From CAXBES01 sp963974915 (GTDB lineage Bacteria; Bacteroidota; Bacteroidia; Flavobacteriales; Flavobacteriaceae), in assembly GCA_963974915.1 (NCBI GenBank), contig CAXBES010000007.1, positions 110,056 through 174,055 on the forward strand: DNA of 64,000 bases, in the 5' to 3' direction. The notes under the pieces were generated by a model. The model saw only the letters and a list, made by a program, of their open reading frames with translations. It ran no database searches and was not told the origin of the DNA. Below are positions 35,556-44,973 of the stretch, piece after piece. Position numbers and translations under genes: made by a program. Each line of letters begins with the position of its first letter. Position 1 is the first letter of the stretch.

Positions 35556-38015
35556 ATGAACATGAAAAAACTTTCCTTCCTCCTCTATTTTCTATTCGCT
35601 TCGACTGTGCTTTCGGCACAAGAAAAACTTACGTATCAAGAGCCACCAAAAGAAATTTTGGACCTTGTAAATGCGCCATTGGCACCTTCCGTAGTAATTG
35701 ACAACAAAGGTGAAAATGTAGTTTTGCTGTACAGGGATGCCTATAAATCTATAGAAGAACTTTCGGAGACAGAAATGCGGCTTGCCGGACTACGAATTAA
35801 TCCTAAAACCAATATTGGTAGTAGAACAAACTACTACAACAATATAAAAGTTAAGAAGGCGACCGATAAGGACGCAACTCAAGTGAGTGGTTTACCCGAA
35901 AATGCCCGTTTGTCCAACTTTAGCTGGTCTCCAAACGAGAAAATGCTAGCTTTTCTCAATACTTCCGCCAACGGAGTTGAAGTCTGGCTGCTGGATATCG
36001 AACAGGCTTCGGCCAAAAAAGTAACCGATGCGGTAGTAAATGCCAATATGAGAAACGCTGTAAATTGGTTTAAAGACAATAATGCATTACTTGTAAAAAT
36101 GCTTCCGAAGAACAGAAAAGAACTTATTGATCCGATGGAGGCAGTACCCGAAGGTCCAACAGTTTCGGTAAGTGATGGAGAAAAAGCACAAAACAGAACT
36201 TATCAGGATCTGCTCAAAAATCCTAACGACGAACAGAATTTTGAGCAATTGGCTTATTCAGAATTAAAAAAAGTAACCGTTGGAGGTATCGTAACCAATT
36301 TCTTACCAACCGCGATGTATGACGATGTGAGTTTTTCACCGGATGGCAATTATATTATGGTAAGCACCTTAAAAAAGCCGTTTTCATATCTCGTTCCTTA
36401 CTACAGGTTTCCCTACGAAAACAATATTTATAAAAAGGATGGAACCTTTGTAAAACTCGTCAATGATGTTCCGTTAAACGAAGTACAACCCAAAGGATTT
36501 ATGGCAACCCGCATGGGTAAACGAAATATGAATTGGCGTGATGACAAACCCGCTACATTGTATTGGGCTGAAGCGTTAGACAAAGGTGACCCGGAAATTG
36601 AAGTCGATTTCAGAGACGCGGTCTACGAACTGGCCGCACCATTTAATGGTGAACCTAATTTACTTTTAAAGACTAAAAACAGGTTTTCGGGTGTTGCATG
36701 GGGAAATGATGATATTGCTATTGCTTACGATTATTGGTGGAATGATAGAAATACCAAAACATATATTTTTAATCCCTCTAATGCTTCGGAAACTCCTGTG
36801 GTAATTTACGACAGGAACTATCAGGATCGTTATAGCGATCCGGGTGATTTTGTGCGTACTGAAAATGAATACGGGCGACCTCAACTGGAAATTCACGATG
36901 GAAATCTATATTTAATTGGAGATGGTTTTTCTGACAAAGGTCAGTTTCCATTTATTGATGCCTTTGATCTAAAAAGTAAAAAAACGAAAAGGATCTATGA
37001 GTCTACCTATACCGATAAGTTAGAGACTCTTCGAACCGCAATAGATATGAAAAAGGGTAAGATCCTTGTGCGAATTGAGTCGCAGAATGAATACCCAAAT
37101 TATTACTTTAGAAATATTTATAAAAAGAATGATCTAACGCCGGTAACATCCTTTGATAATCCGTATGAAAGTATTGCTAATGTGCATAAGGAAGTAATAA
37201 CTTATAAGCGTGACGATGGATTGGAACTACAAGGAACACTATATCTACCTGTGGGATACGATATGAAGAAAAAAGAAAAAAAGCCGATGATCCTGTGGGC
37301 ATACCCACGAGAATTTAAAGACAAGAACAGTGCTTCCCAAAATACTACAAATCCGAACGAATTTATATATCCGTATTACGGGTCACCTATTTATTGGGTA
37401 ACACAAGGATATGTAGTGCTGGACGATGCGGCATTCCCTATTGTTGGGGAAGGAGATGAAGAGCCCAATGATACTTTTAGAACTCAACTCGTTGGCAATG
37501 CAAAAGCCGCCATCGACGCTGTAGACCAATTAGGCTATATTGATAGAAATCGTGTTGGTGTTGGCGGACACTCATACGGCGCATTTATGGTGGCGAATTT
37601 ATTAAGTCATAGTGATTTATTTGCAGCGGGAATCGCCCGTAGCGGAGCTTATAACAGAACATTGACGCCCTTCGGATTCCAGAGTGAAGAAAGAAGTTAT
37701 TGGGACTCACCCGAGACCTATTACACCATGTCGCCATTTATGCATGCCGATAAAATGAAAACCCCTTTACTATTAGTTCATGGAGAGGCAGATAACAATT
37801 CGGGGACCTATCCATTGCAGAGTGAGCGCTATTTTAATGCCTTAAAAGGCTTGGGAGCTCCGGCAAGATTAGTGATGTTACCTAAGGAAAGCCATGGTTA
37901 TCGTGCTAAAGAGAGTATTCTTCACTTGCTATGGGAACAGGATTCCTGGTTGGATAAATATGTAAAGAACAGAGATAAAAATGCTATTATGGAGTCTACT
38001 GAGATTAAAAAATAG
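35556..38015 (+). CDS. S9 family serine peptidase (prolyl-oligopeptidase fold)
   Basis: The 819-residue secreted peptidase has a signal peptide (MNMKKLSFLLYFLFASTVLSAQ), an N-terminal beta-propeller (about 80-520; LSNFSWSPNEKMLAFL, DDVSFSPDGNYIMVS) and a C-terminal alpha/beta-hydrolase domain. The catalytic triad is S673 (GGHSYGAF), D746 (HGEADNNSG) and H780 (PKESHGYRA). The layout resembles glutamyl endopeptidase/dipeptidyl-peptidase members of S9. It probably acts in the periplasm, degrading peptides. ATGs at 35556 and 35562 both fit the signal peptide; the frame extends further upstream without support. A terminator follows directly. Confidence 0.9.
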   Translation: MNMKKLSFLLYFLFASTVLSAQEKLTYQEPPKEILDLVNAPLAPSVVIDNKGENVVLLYRDAYKSIEELSETEMRLAGLRINPKTNIGSRTNYYNNIKVKKATDKDATQVSGLPENARLSNFSWSPNEKMLAFLNTSANGVEVWLLDIEQASAKKVTDAVVNANMRNAVNWFKDNNALLVKMLPKNRKELIDPMEAVPEGPTVSVSDGEKAQNRTYQDLLKNPNDEQNFEQLAYSELKKVTVGGIVTNFLPTAMYDDVSFSPDGNYIMVSTLKKPFSYLVPYYRFPYENNIYKKDGTFVKLVNDVPLNEVQPKGFMATRMGKRNMNWRDDKPATLYWAEALDKGDPEIEVDFRDAVYELAAPFNGEPNLLLKTKNRFSGVAWGNDDIAIAYDYWWNDRNTKTYIFNPSNASETPVVIYDRNYQDRYSDPGDFVRTENEYGRPQLEIHDGNLYLIGDGFSDKGQFPFIDAFDLKSKKTKRIYESTYTDKLETLRTAIDMKKGKILVRIESQNEYPNYYFRNIYKKNDLTPVTSFDNPYESIANVHKEVITYKRDDGLELQGTLYLPVGYDMKKKEKKPMILWAYPREFKDKNSASQNTTNPNEFIYPYYGSPIYWVTQGYVVLDDAAFPIVGEGDEEPNDTFRTQLVGNAKAAIDAVDQLGYIDRNRVGVGGHSYGAFMVANLLSHSDLFAAGIARSGAYNRTLTPFGFQSEERSYWDSPETYYTMSPFMHADKMKTPLLLVHGEADNNSGTYPLQSERYFNALKGLGAPARLVMLPKESHGYRAKESILHLLWEQDSWLDKYVKNRDKNAIMESTEIKK

Positions 38016-38023
38016 TAAATTAA

Positions 38024-38050
38024 AAAAGGGCGCTAATCTAGCGCCCTTTT
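38024..38050 (+). terminator. terminator after the S9 peptidase gene
   Basis: AAAAGGGCGCT and AGCGCCCTTTT form an 11-bp GC-rich stem with a 5-nt loop, 9 nt after the stop codon. The 3' side ends in TTTTAAA. Confidence 0.8.
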
Positions 38051-38191
38051 AAACAACCTAACCAATAAAATAATAGATTATTAACTCTTTTTCATAGCAA
38101 TTCTATTATCCCACTTTCAATGATATAAAGATACAACTCATTGTTTAAAAGTTATGTTAATGCATTGAACAAAGTTTTGTTAAAGTTTTAA

Positions 38192-38225
38192 TGTCAGTTA
38201 TGATCTTGATTCTGACATCATGTCA
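38192..38225. promoter_or_regulatory. TGTCA/TGACA half-sites upstream of htpG
   Basis: TGTCA(G) at 38192-38197 faces (C)TGACA at 38212-38217, a 6-bp inverted repeat with 14-nt spacing. TGACA-TCA-TGTCA at 38213-38225 is a second, tighter inverted repeat sharing the middle half-site. Three half-sites in the 288-bp gap before htpG could form an operator. A TTG-N17-TATTTG promoter-like pair lies just downstream. Confidence 0.35.
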
Positions 38226-38303
38226 TTGATTTACTCTTGGTATTCTATTTGACTATTCTCTTCGGAAGAAAACGAACAAATATTAATTTATAAATATAAA
38301 ACC

Positions 38304-40193
38304 ATGAGTAAAGGAACTATTAACGTAGCGGTCGAGAATATTTTTCCGCTAATTAAAAAGTTTTTATACAGCGATCACGAAATATTTTTACGTGAATTAA
38401 TTTCGAATGCCACGGATGCTACTTTAAAACTGAAACATCTTGCCAATATTGGTGAAGCTAAAGTAGATTATGGCAATCCGATGATCGAAGTAAAAGTTGA
38501 TAAAGAGAAGAAACAACTCCATATCATAGATCAGGGAATTGGAATGACGCAAGAAGAGGTGGAGAAATACATCAACGAAATTGCATTTTCGGGTGCTGAA
38601 GAATTCTTAGAAAAATACAAGGATAAAAAAGGAGATGAAGCTGGAATTATTGGTCATTTTGGTTTAGGATTCTACTCCGCGTTTATGGTGGCAGATAAGG
38701 TGGAGATCATCACCAAGAGTTTTAAAGATGAACCCGCCGTTCATTGGGAATGCGATGGCTCCCCGGAATATAAGATCACAAAAGCCGAGAAAAAAGACAG
38801 AGGGACTGAGATCATTCTTCACATTGCAGAAGATTCTACCGAATTCTTAGAAGAAAGCAAGATCAGTGAACTATTGGTTAAGTACAATAAGTTTATGCCC
38901 ATCCCGATCAAATTCGGAACAAAAACTGAAACTTTACCAAAGCCGGATGGAGCGAAGGAGGAAGATCCTGCACCTACTAAGGAAGTTGATAATATTATCA
39001 ACAATCCAAACCCAGCCTGGACAAAGCAACCTACTGAATTAGAAGATAAGGACTATGCTGCTTTTTACAGAGAATTGTACCCAATGCAGTTTGAGGAGCC
39101 ACTTTTTAATATCCATCTAAATGTAGATTACCCGTTTAACTTAACAGGGATTCTATATTTCCCAAAGATGGGACAGGATATGCAAATTCAGAAGGATAAA
39201 ATTCAACTTTATCAAAATCAGGTGTTCGTAACCGACAATGTGGAAGGAATTGTTCCCGAATTTTTAACTATGCTTCGCGGGGTGATCGATTCGCCCGATA
39301 TACCTTTAAATGTATCCCGAAGTTATCTGCAGGCAGATGGTGCTGTTAAAAAGATTTCCAGCTATATCACCAGAAAAGTTGCAGATAAACTGAAAAGTCT
39401 TTTCAATAATAATCGAGAAGATTTTGAGAAAAAGTGGAACGATATTAAGATCGTTATCGAGTACGGAATGCTTACCGAAGATAAATTCTTCGAAAAAGCT
39501 AAAGATTTTGCCGTTTACCCAACTGTTGAGGATAAATACTTTACTCTTGAAGAGTTAAAAGAGAAGATCAAGCCTGCTCAAACAGATAAAGATGATAAGC
39601 TTGTTATACTGTACGCTTCAAATAAAGAGGAGCAGCATTCGTACATTGAAGCTGCAAAAGAAAAAGGGTATGAGGTTTTACTATTAGACTCTCCTATTAT
39701 CTCTCATCTAATTCAAAAACTGGAAAGTAGTAACGAAAATTTGAGCTTCGTACGTGTGGATAGCGATCATATTGATAATCTGATTAAGAAAGAGGAAGAA
39801 GCCATTTCTAAACTTTCCGAAGAAGAAAAGGAAACTCTTAAAACATTTCTAACAGAGGTTATTCCAGCCGAAAAATTCTCTGTGCAATTAGAATCAATGG
39901 ATAGTAAGGCGAATCCATTTATCATTACAGAGCCCGAATTTATGCGCCGCATGAAAGAGATGCAGCAAACAGGTGGCGGTGGAATGTTTGGAATGGGCGG
40001 CTTACCCGAGATGTATAATTTAATAGTGAATACTAATCACGAACTGGTAACCGAAATTCTAAACACGAAAACATCAAAGAAAAAACAGCGTTTGGTGAAT
40101 CAAGCTCTTGATCTTGCAAAATTGAGCAAGAATTTGCTTAAAGGGGAAGAAATGACGGCCTTTATTAAGCGAAGCTATGAAATGATCAAATAG
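38304..40193 (+). CDS. htpG: molecular chaperone HtpG (Hsp90)
   Basis: HtpG is the bacterial Hsp90, an ATP-dependent cytoplasmic chaperone. The 629-residue length is normal. The N-terminal GHKL ATPase domain is clear: ELISNATDATLKLKHL (about 30-45), DQGIGMTQEEV and GHFGLGFYSAFMVADKV (about 116-132). The middle domain follows (LYFPKMGQDMQIQKDKIQLYQNQVFVTDN). The C-terminal dimerisation domain contains a Gly/Met-rich loop (GGGGMFGMGG, about residues 555-564) typical of Bacteroidota. The gene is monocistronic and ends in a strong terminator. Confidence 0.97.
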   Translation: MSKGTINVAVENIFPLIKKFLYSDHEIFLRELISNATDATLKLKHLANIGEAKVDYGNPMIEVKVDKEKKQLHIIDQGIGMTQEEVEKYINEIAFSGAEEFLEKYKDKKGDEAGIIGHFGLGFYSAFMVADKVEIITKSFKDEPAVHWECDGSPEYKITKAEKKDRGTEIILHIAEDSTEFLEESKISELLVKYNKFMPIPIKFGTKTETLPKPDGAKEEDPAPTKEVDNIINNPNPAWTKQPTELEDKDYAAFYRELYPMQFEEPLFNIHLNVDYPFNLTGILYFPKMGQDMQIQKDKIQLYQNQVFVTDNVEGIVPEFLTMLRGVIDSPDIPLNVSRSYLQADGAVKKISSYITRKVADKLKSLFNNNREDFEKKWNDIKIVIEYGMLTEDKFFEKAKDFAVYPTVEDKYFTLEELKEKIKPAQTDKDDKLVILYASNKEEQHSYIEAAKEKGYEVLLLDSPIISHLIQKLESSNENLSFVRVDSDHIDNLIKKEEEAISKLSEEEKETLKTFLTEVIPAEKFSVQLESMDSKANPFIITEPEFMRRMKEMQQTGGGGMFGMGGLPEMYNLIVNTNHELVTEILNTKTSKKKQRLVNQALDLAKLSKNLLKGEEMTAFIKRSYEMIK

Positions 40194-40216
40194 AGCGTAT
40201 TTTAATAATTAGTTTT

Positions 40217-40254
40217 AAAAACCTCCTTCAGTTAATTTTGAAGGAGGTTTTTTT
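40217..40254 (+). terminator. htpG terminator
   Basis: AAAAACCTCCTTCA pairs with TGAAGGAGGTTTTT around an 8-nt loop, 24 nt after the htpG stop, and the 3' side ends in TTTTTTT. Confidence 0.88.
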
Positions 40255-40636
40255 ATGTCTTGTTTTCTTTCAAAATTATATTTTTCTTCGGAAATAATTC
40301 CTCATCACAGAACTCCCAAAAAACAAAAAATTGTATTGTGAAATTGTCGATGAACAAATTTCAATATCAATCAAAATAATAAAAAAACTTTTGAAAAACT
40401 AAATTATTGACAAATCATAACAGCGAAATTATAGTATTTAAAAAAAGTTATTAACATTTTTTTGTAGAGCAACCGCGAAGTCTAATTATATGGTTTTTAA
40501 TTTTTTAAATATACTTGACACTAAGAATGTTAATTCACTATGCGTTTCAACTAGTAAATATTCCTTTCAACTAAAAAAATATCTCCTATCTTTAAATTAA
40601 CATATATTTAAGTTTTAACTAAAACAACTATTAATT
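40255..40636. other. AT-rich intergenic region upstream of the 1215-residue T9SS gene
   Basis: No ORF of note is seen in these 382 bp. TTTCAACTA occurs twice, near 40544 and 40565, 21 nt apart. A weak -7-like TATCTTTA lies about 45 nt before the ATG. One CTTCGGAA octamer is at 40286. The region probably holds the promoter of the large T9SS gene. Confidence 0.4.
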
Positions 40637-43600
40637 ATGAGAAAAATTACATTATTATTTTTGATGTTATTTGTCTGTAGTTTGGGGTATTCCCAGTACA
40701 CGATAGATGACACCGACACTACTCCTTTCGAGGACATTAGTGCAACCGGTACCGCTATGGGCCTTTCAGATGATGGTGAAGGAAACGCAGTGATTCCATT
40801 TGCCTTCGATTTTGATGGTACTGTATCCTCCGATGTGAGAATTGGAAATAACGGAGCGTTACTTTTTGGTGTTACCACAGGTGATGTTTTTGCAGGAAAT
40901 GCAGTTCTAGCTGGTCAAACTCCACGAATTGCACCATTTTGGGATGATTTAGACACTGAGTCTGGTGATGTTTATTACGAAACTCGTGGAACAGCACCCA
41001 ACCAACGTTTTATCGTTCAATGGGAAGATCGACCACATTTCAGCGGTGCAAGTAACCCTGATGCGGGTACTTTTCAACTTGTTATGTACGAAGGATCTAA
41101 TGAAATTGTATTCGTTTATGAGGATGTAGATTTCACAGGTACTGCTTTTGATGGTGGCGCAAGTGCTACTATTGGGATCGTAACAAGTAATGCAGATTAC
41201 CAATATTCATTCAATACTGCAAGTGTTGCAGATGGAGATGCAATACGATTTGCTCCTCCAGCAGGTGATCCACCTGTAATTAGCTGTCCAATGAGTGTTG
41301 TTGTAAATAACGATGCAGGAGAATGTGGGGCCATTGTAAATTTTGCTGACGCTATAGCTATTGACCCTGAAGATGGTGTAATACCTACTACTCAAACTAT
41401 GGGAGACCCTTCAGGTTCTTTATTCCCAGTTGGAGTAAGTACCATAGAATATTCTGCCACAGATAGTGATGGAAATACTTCTACTTGTCAGTTTACAATT
41501 ACTGTTATCGATAATGAACTACCAACGATTACTTGCCAAGACATTACTGTATCTCTTGATGCTAGTGGGAATATCGTAGTTGATCCGGCAGATCTTGCTG
41601 CATCATCTTCCGATAACTGTGGCGTAACGTTCTCTTATGGAGGAGCGACTACAACTACCGAAAGTCTTGAAACTACATTTGCAGGTGGTAATGGTAACTT
41701 TGGAAACATGTTCGACATTAATGCACTTAATGAAGTAACAATTAATTCATTCGATATTAATGCAGACGCAGGAGCTACATTCGATGTTGAAGTATATGCC
41801 AAAGTTGGTACCTGGGTTGGATCTCAAACTACAGCGGGGGACTGGACCTTAATAGGTACTGCCGTAGGGGTAGTTTCGAATGGAGACGGTGTTGCCACTC
41901 CTCTTAATTTAGCATTGGGTTATGTTATTCCTGCTGGTGAAACCCATGCGTTCTATGTAACGCCTACAGATTTCTCAACTGGTGGATTCAACTATACTAA
42001 CGGAACTGCAACAGGTGCTGTATTTGCATCAGATGCAAATATTGAGTTCTTAGAAGGCGCAGGACAACAGTATCCTTTCACAGGAAGTAATTTCCAACCT
42101 AGAGTTTTCAACGGGAACATTATTTACGATGTAACAACATCAGGAACGGCTGGAACTTACGACTGTTCTTCTGTTGGTTCACACCCAGTAACTATTATCG
42201 CAACAGATCCTAGCGGAAACACTGCAGAATGTAGCGCAGTAATTACAGTTGTTGATGATACTGCACCGGAAATTGTTTGTATTGGTGAGCCTGGAAGCTT
42301 CTCTATCCTACAGGATTTTGAAGGAGCTACCCTACCGGGCGGATGGACTACTGAAATTGTTAGTGGTAATTTTGACTGGGCTTTTGGTTCTGGTGTTATG
42401 CCAGGAGGGGACGACTTCCCAACCAACGCAGCTATATTTGATGATGACGCAGCAGGATCTGGCGAGTTAGATAATACTGTTAGATTATTATCTCCTGTTT
42501 ACAACATTACAGGTGCTACCACTGCAGAATTATCATTCGATTATTCGTTACAGGATTTTATTGGTGCTGGTAGCTTTACAGTAGAAGTTTGGGATGGTGC
42601 TACTTGGCAAGAAGTGCTCTTCGCTACAGAAGATACACCTCCTACACCAAGTGGAGTTATTGATATTACACCTTTCGAGAATGCAGATTTCCAAGTACGT
42701 TTTACATATGATGATGATGACGACTTTGCTTGGGGTGCAGGTGTTGATAATGTACTTATTGAGTACGATATCCCTTCTACTCCTTTGGATGTAGTTCTTG
42801 ATGCTAACGGAATGGCAACGATCAATGTTTCAGATTTATTATTGTCTGCTACAGATAATTGCTCTTTTGTAATAAGCGCACAAGGTGGTGGTGCTCCAGT
42901 ACCTCAAACTCTTCTAACTACGTTGGATGGTGGTAATGGTAACTTCGGTAACATGTTCGATATCAATGCACTTAATGACGTGACTATCGACTCGTTCGAT
43001 ATTCATGGTGATACAGGTGCCGTATTTGATGTTGAAGTATATGCTAAGTCCGGAACTTGGGTTGGATCTGAAGATAACCCTGGTGATTGGACACTCATTG
43101 GAACTGCAACTGGAGTAGTATCCAACGGCGACGGCGCAGTTACACCTTTAGGATTAGCCTTAGATTATCAAATCCCGGCTGGTGAAACTCATGCGTTCTA
43201 TGTAACGCCAACAGATTTCTCAACTGGTGGATTCAACTATACTAACGGAACTGCAACAGGTGCTGTATTTGCATCAGATGCAAATATTGAATTCTTAGAA
43301 GGTGCTGGAAAAGGATATCCTTTCTCAGGTACTACCTTCGCTCCTAGAGTATTTAATGGTAACATTCAATATTCTGCGGGTGCAGGAGCAAGCACGACTA
43401 CAATCGACTTCGACTGTGAGGATGTTGGAGAAAATATTATTGAAGTTACTGCGATCGATGCAAGTGGAAATGAATCAACTTGTACCGCAACAGTTAACGT
43501 AATTGATAATATTGATCCTGTATTGGTATGTATGGATCTTACCGTAGAATTAGGAGCTGATGGTACAGCTACAATTGCACCGGAAGATCTAATAGACATG

Positions 43601-44284
43601 ACTAACTCTGTTGAGGCTTGTGGATTTGCAGTTACAACTATCGATATCGATACTTTCGACTGTGACGACATAGGTACACCAGTATTAGTATCTGTACTAG
43701 TTGCAGATCCAAGCAATAACACAGCAATATGTATGGCTACCGTAACGGTAATTGATGCATTAGGACCAGAAGTTACTTGTCCGGCAGATCAAACAGTTGA
43801 TCCGGGACCTGGAAACTTATTCTATGAAGTACCGGATTATTTCGGTACTGGTTTAGCAACAGCTACAGATAACTGTACAGATCCGGTAACGATCTTCTCG
43901 CAAGATCCAGCAGCTGGCGAATTAATTCCTGATGGAGTTTACACAGTTACTCTAACTGCAACCGATGAATACGGTAACGACGGTACTTGTACTTTCGAAC
44001 TTACTGTAGAGAGCGTATTAGGAGTAGATGACAATAAGTTAGACAATGCCATCGAAATGTATCCTAACCCTGCTCAAAATCAGGTGACTATTGCCAACAG
44101 TTCAAATATCTTACTTGAAAGAGTAATGATTTACGACCTGAACGGAAAACTAGTTAACAACACTGACCTAAGCGGATCGCTAGGTGAGCAAGTTATCGAC
44201 GTTTCTAAATTGGCAGCAGGAGTATATGTTGTTCAGATAACTGGAGAAAATGCTACAGCAGTAAAACGCTTAATTAAAGAGTAG
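40637..44284 (+). CDS. T9SS type A surface protein with HYR domains and duplicated jelly-roll-like region
   Basis: The 1215-residue protein has a signal peptide (MRKITLLFLMLFVCSLGYSQ). It next shows a lectin/NIDO-like opening (residues 30-200; FDFDGTVSSDVRIGNNGALLFG), HYR immunoglobulin-like repeats (CPMSVVVNNDAGECGAIVNF, TVIDNELPTITC, TVVDDTAPEIVC, NVIDNIDPVLVC, CPADQTVDPGP), and two copies of a roughly 150-residue module (about 346-495 and 761-910). A type A sorting domain ends it (MYPNPAQNQVTIANSS, GVYVVQITGENATAVKRLIKE). It is exported by T9SS to the surface, where HYR and similar domains mediate adhesion. Codon choice looks more uniform than in neighbours, suggesting high expression; that is inference. 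A terminator follows. Confidence 0.88.
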   Translation: MRKITLLFLMLFVCSLGYSQYTIDDTDTTPFEDISATGTAMGLSDDGEGNAVIPFAFDFDGTVSSDVRIGNNGALLFGVTTGDVFAGNAVLAGQTPRIAPFWDDLDTESGDVYYETRGTAPNQRFIVQWEDRPHFSGASNPDAGTFQLVMYEGSNEIVFVYEDVDFTGTAFDGGASATIGIVTSNADYQYSFNTASVADGDAIRFAPPAGDPPVISCPMSVVVNNDAGECGAIVNFADAIAIDPEDGVIPTTQTMGDPSGSLFPVGVSTIEYSATDSDGNTSTCQFTITVIDNELPTITCQDITVSLDASGNIVVDPADLAASSSDNCGVTFSYGGATTTTESLETTFAGGNGNFGNMFDINALNEVTINSFDINADAGATFDVEVYAKVGTWVGSQTTAGDWTLIGTAVGVVSNGDGVATPLNLALGYVIPAGETHAFYVTPTDFSTGGFNYTNGTATGAVFASDANIEFLEGAGQQYPFTGSNFQPRVFNGNIIYDVTTSGTAGTYDCSSVGSHPVTIIATDPSGNTAECSAVITVVDDTAPEIVCIGEPGSFSILQDFEGATLPGGWTTEIVSGNFDWAFGSGVMPGGDDFPTNAAIFDDDAAGSGELDNTVRLLSPVYNITGATTAELSFDYSLQDFIGAGSFTVEVWDGATWQEVLFATEDTPPTPSGVIDITPFENADFQVRFTYDDDDDFAWGAGVDNVLIEYDIPSTPLDVVLDANGMATINVSDLLLSATDNCSFVISAQGGGAPVPQTLLTTLDGGNGNFGNMFDINALNDVTIDSFDIHGDTGAVFDVEVYAKSGTWVGSEDNPGDWTLIGTATGVVSNGDGAVTPLGLALDYQIPAGETHAFYVTPTDFSTGGFNYTNGTATGAVFASDANIEFLEGAGKGYPFSGTTFAPRVFNGNIQYSAGAGASTTTIDFDCEDVGENIIEVTAIDASGNESTCTATVNVIDNIDPVLVCMDLTVELGADGTATIAPEDLIDMTNSVEACGFAVTTIDIDTFDCDDIGTPVLVSVLVADPSNNTAICMATVTVIDALGPEVTCPADQTVDPGPGNLFYEVPDYFGTGLATATDNCTDPVTIFSQDPAAGELIPDGVYTVTLTATDEYGNDGTCTFELTVESVLGVDDNKLDNAIEMYPNPAQNQVTIANSSNILLERVMIYDLNGKLVNNTDLSGSLGEQVIDVSKLAAGVYVVQITGENATAVKRLIKE
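41673..42120 (+). repeat. internal duplication, copy 1
   Basis: This 448-bp segment of the T9SS gene matches the segment 1245 bp downstream. It encodes the module with GGNGNFGNMFDINALN and ETHAFYVTPTDFSTGGF. Confidence 0.85.
42918..43365 (+). repeat. internal duplication, copy 2
   Basis: Copy of 41673-42120. The ends differ at many silent and some replacement sites, but a central block near 43215-43295 is identical over more than 70 bp, which suggests recent gene conversion of the middle. Confidence 0.85.
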
Positions 44285-44314
44285 TTTTACCAAATAGTTA
44301 ATTAACCAACCATT

Positions 44315-44347
44315 AAAGCCTCTCAGCAAATGCTGAGAGGCTTTTTT
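44315..44347 (+). terminator. terminator after the 1215-residue T9SS gene
   Basis: AAAGCCTCTCAGCA pairs with TGCTGAGAGGCTTT around AA, a 14-bp stem followed by TTTT. Confidence 0.88.
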
Positions 44348-44425
44348 AATTTTCCAGAACAAGTCTTCTCTAAATAAAATAGGTATTTTTGAATACTGAA
44401 TTAGTTTTAACATTATCTCAGACCT

Positions 44426-44617
44426 ATGAAATATTTCATCTTAATATTCTTTACGTTGCTGTTAGTCTTAAGTTGCAGAGATAACAAAAAAGAAACACCA
44501 CAGCCTATGGCCGTAGAACCAAATAACGGAATTGGAGATGGTGCACCACCTCTAGACTCCTTGCTGAACAATGAAACACCTCAAGTTAAAAGTGGAGATA
44601 CATTAATAAAACCTTGA
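44426..44617 (+). CDS. small lipoprotein, 63 residues
   Basis: The 63-codon gene encodes a predicted lipoprotein: hydrophobic residues 4-15, then LVLSCRDN with C17 as the acylation site. The remaining 45 residues are polar, acidic and proline-rich (ETPQPMAVEPNNGIGDGAPP) and probably unstructured. I recognise no family. It starts a tight cluster with the DoxX-like gene (4 bp downstream) and alkB, so it is likely expressed with them. Its role could be as a surface or periplasmic tether, but nothing establishes it. Confidence 0.7.
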   Translation: MKYFILIFFTLLLVLSCRDNKKETPQPMAVEPNNGIGDGAPPLDSLLNNETPQVKSGDTLIKP

Positions 44618-44621
44618 TCAT

Positions 44622-44972
44622 ATGTTACCATGGCACCAATACTTATTAGGAGTCGTTTTTATTCTGGCTGGAATAAACCACTTTAGAACCCCTAAATTAT
44701 ACAAACGAATAATGCCACCTTACATACCGTCACAGGACACTATGGTAATTTTAAGTGGAATTGCCGAAATGATCTTAGGATTTCTACTTCTTAATCCGAA
44801 GACACAGAACATTGGCGCCTGGGGAATTATTATCATATTGATACTTTTTATACCGGTACATATTTATATGCTTCAAAACGAAAAAGCATCTATGAATCTT
44901 CCTAAATGGCTGCTAATTATACGATTCCCATTGCAACTAGCACTAATTTACTGGGCATATTTATATATCTAG
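44622..44972 (+). CDS. DoxX-like small membrane protein
   Basis: The 116-residue protein has four hydrophobic helices at about residues 5-20, 42-58, 66-84 and 95-115, with HYLL/LAGINHFRTPKLYKRIMPPYIP between the first two. This matches the DoxX/YphA group of small inner-membrane proteins, whose function is mostly unknown and sometimes tied to redox stress. It ends one base before the alkB start, so the two genes are translationally linked. Confidence 0.8.
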   Translation: MLPWHQYLLGVVFILAGINHFRTPKLYKRIMPPYIPSQDTMVILSGIAEMILGFLLLNPKTQNIGAWGIIIILILFIPVHIYMLQNEKASMNLPKWLLIIRFPLQLALIYWAYLYI

Positions 44973-44973
44973 A

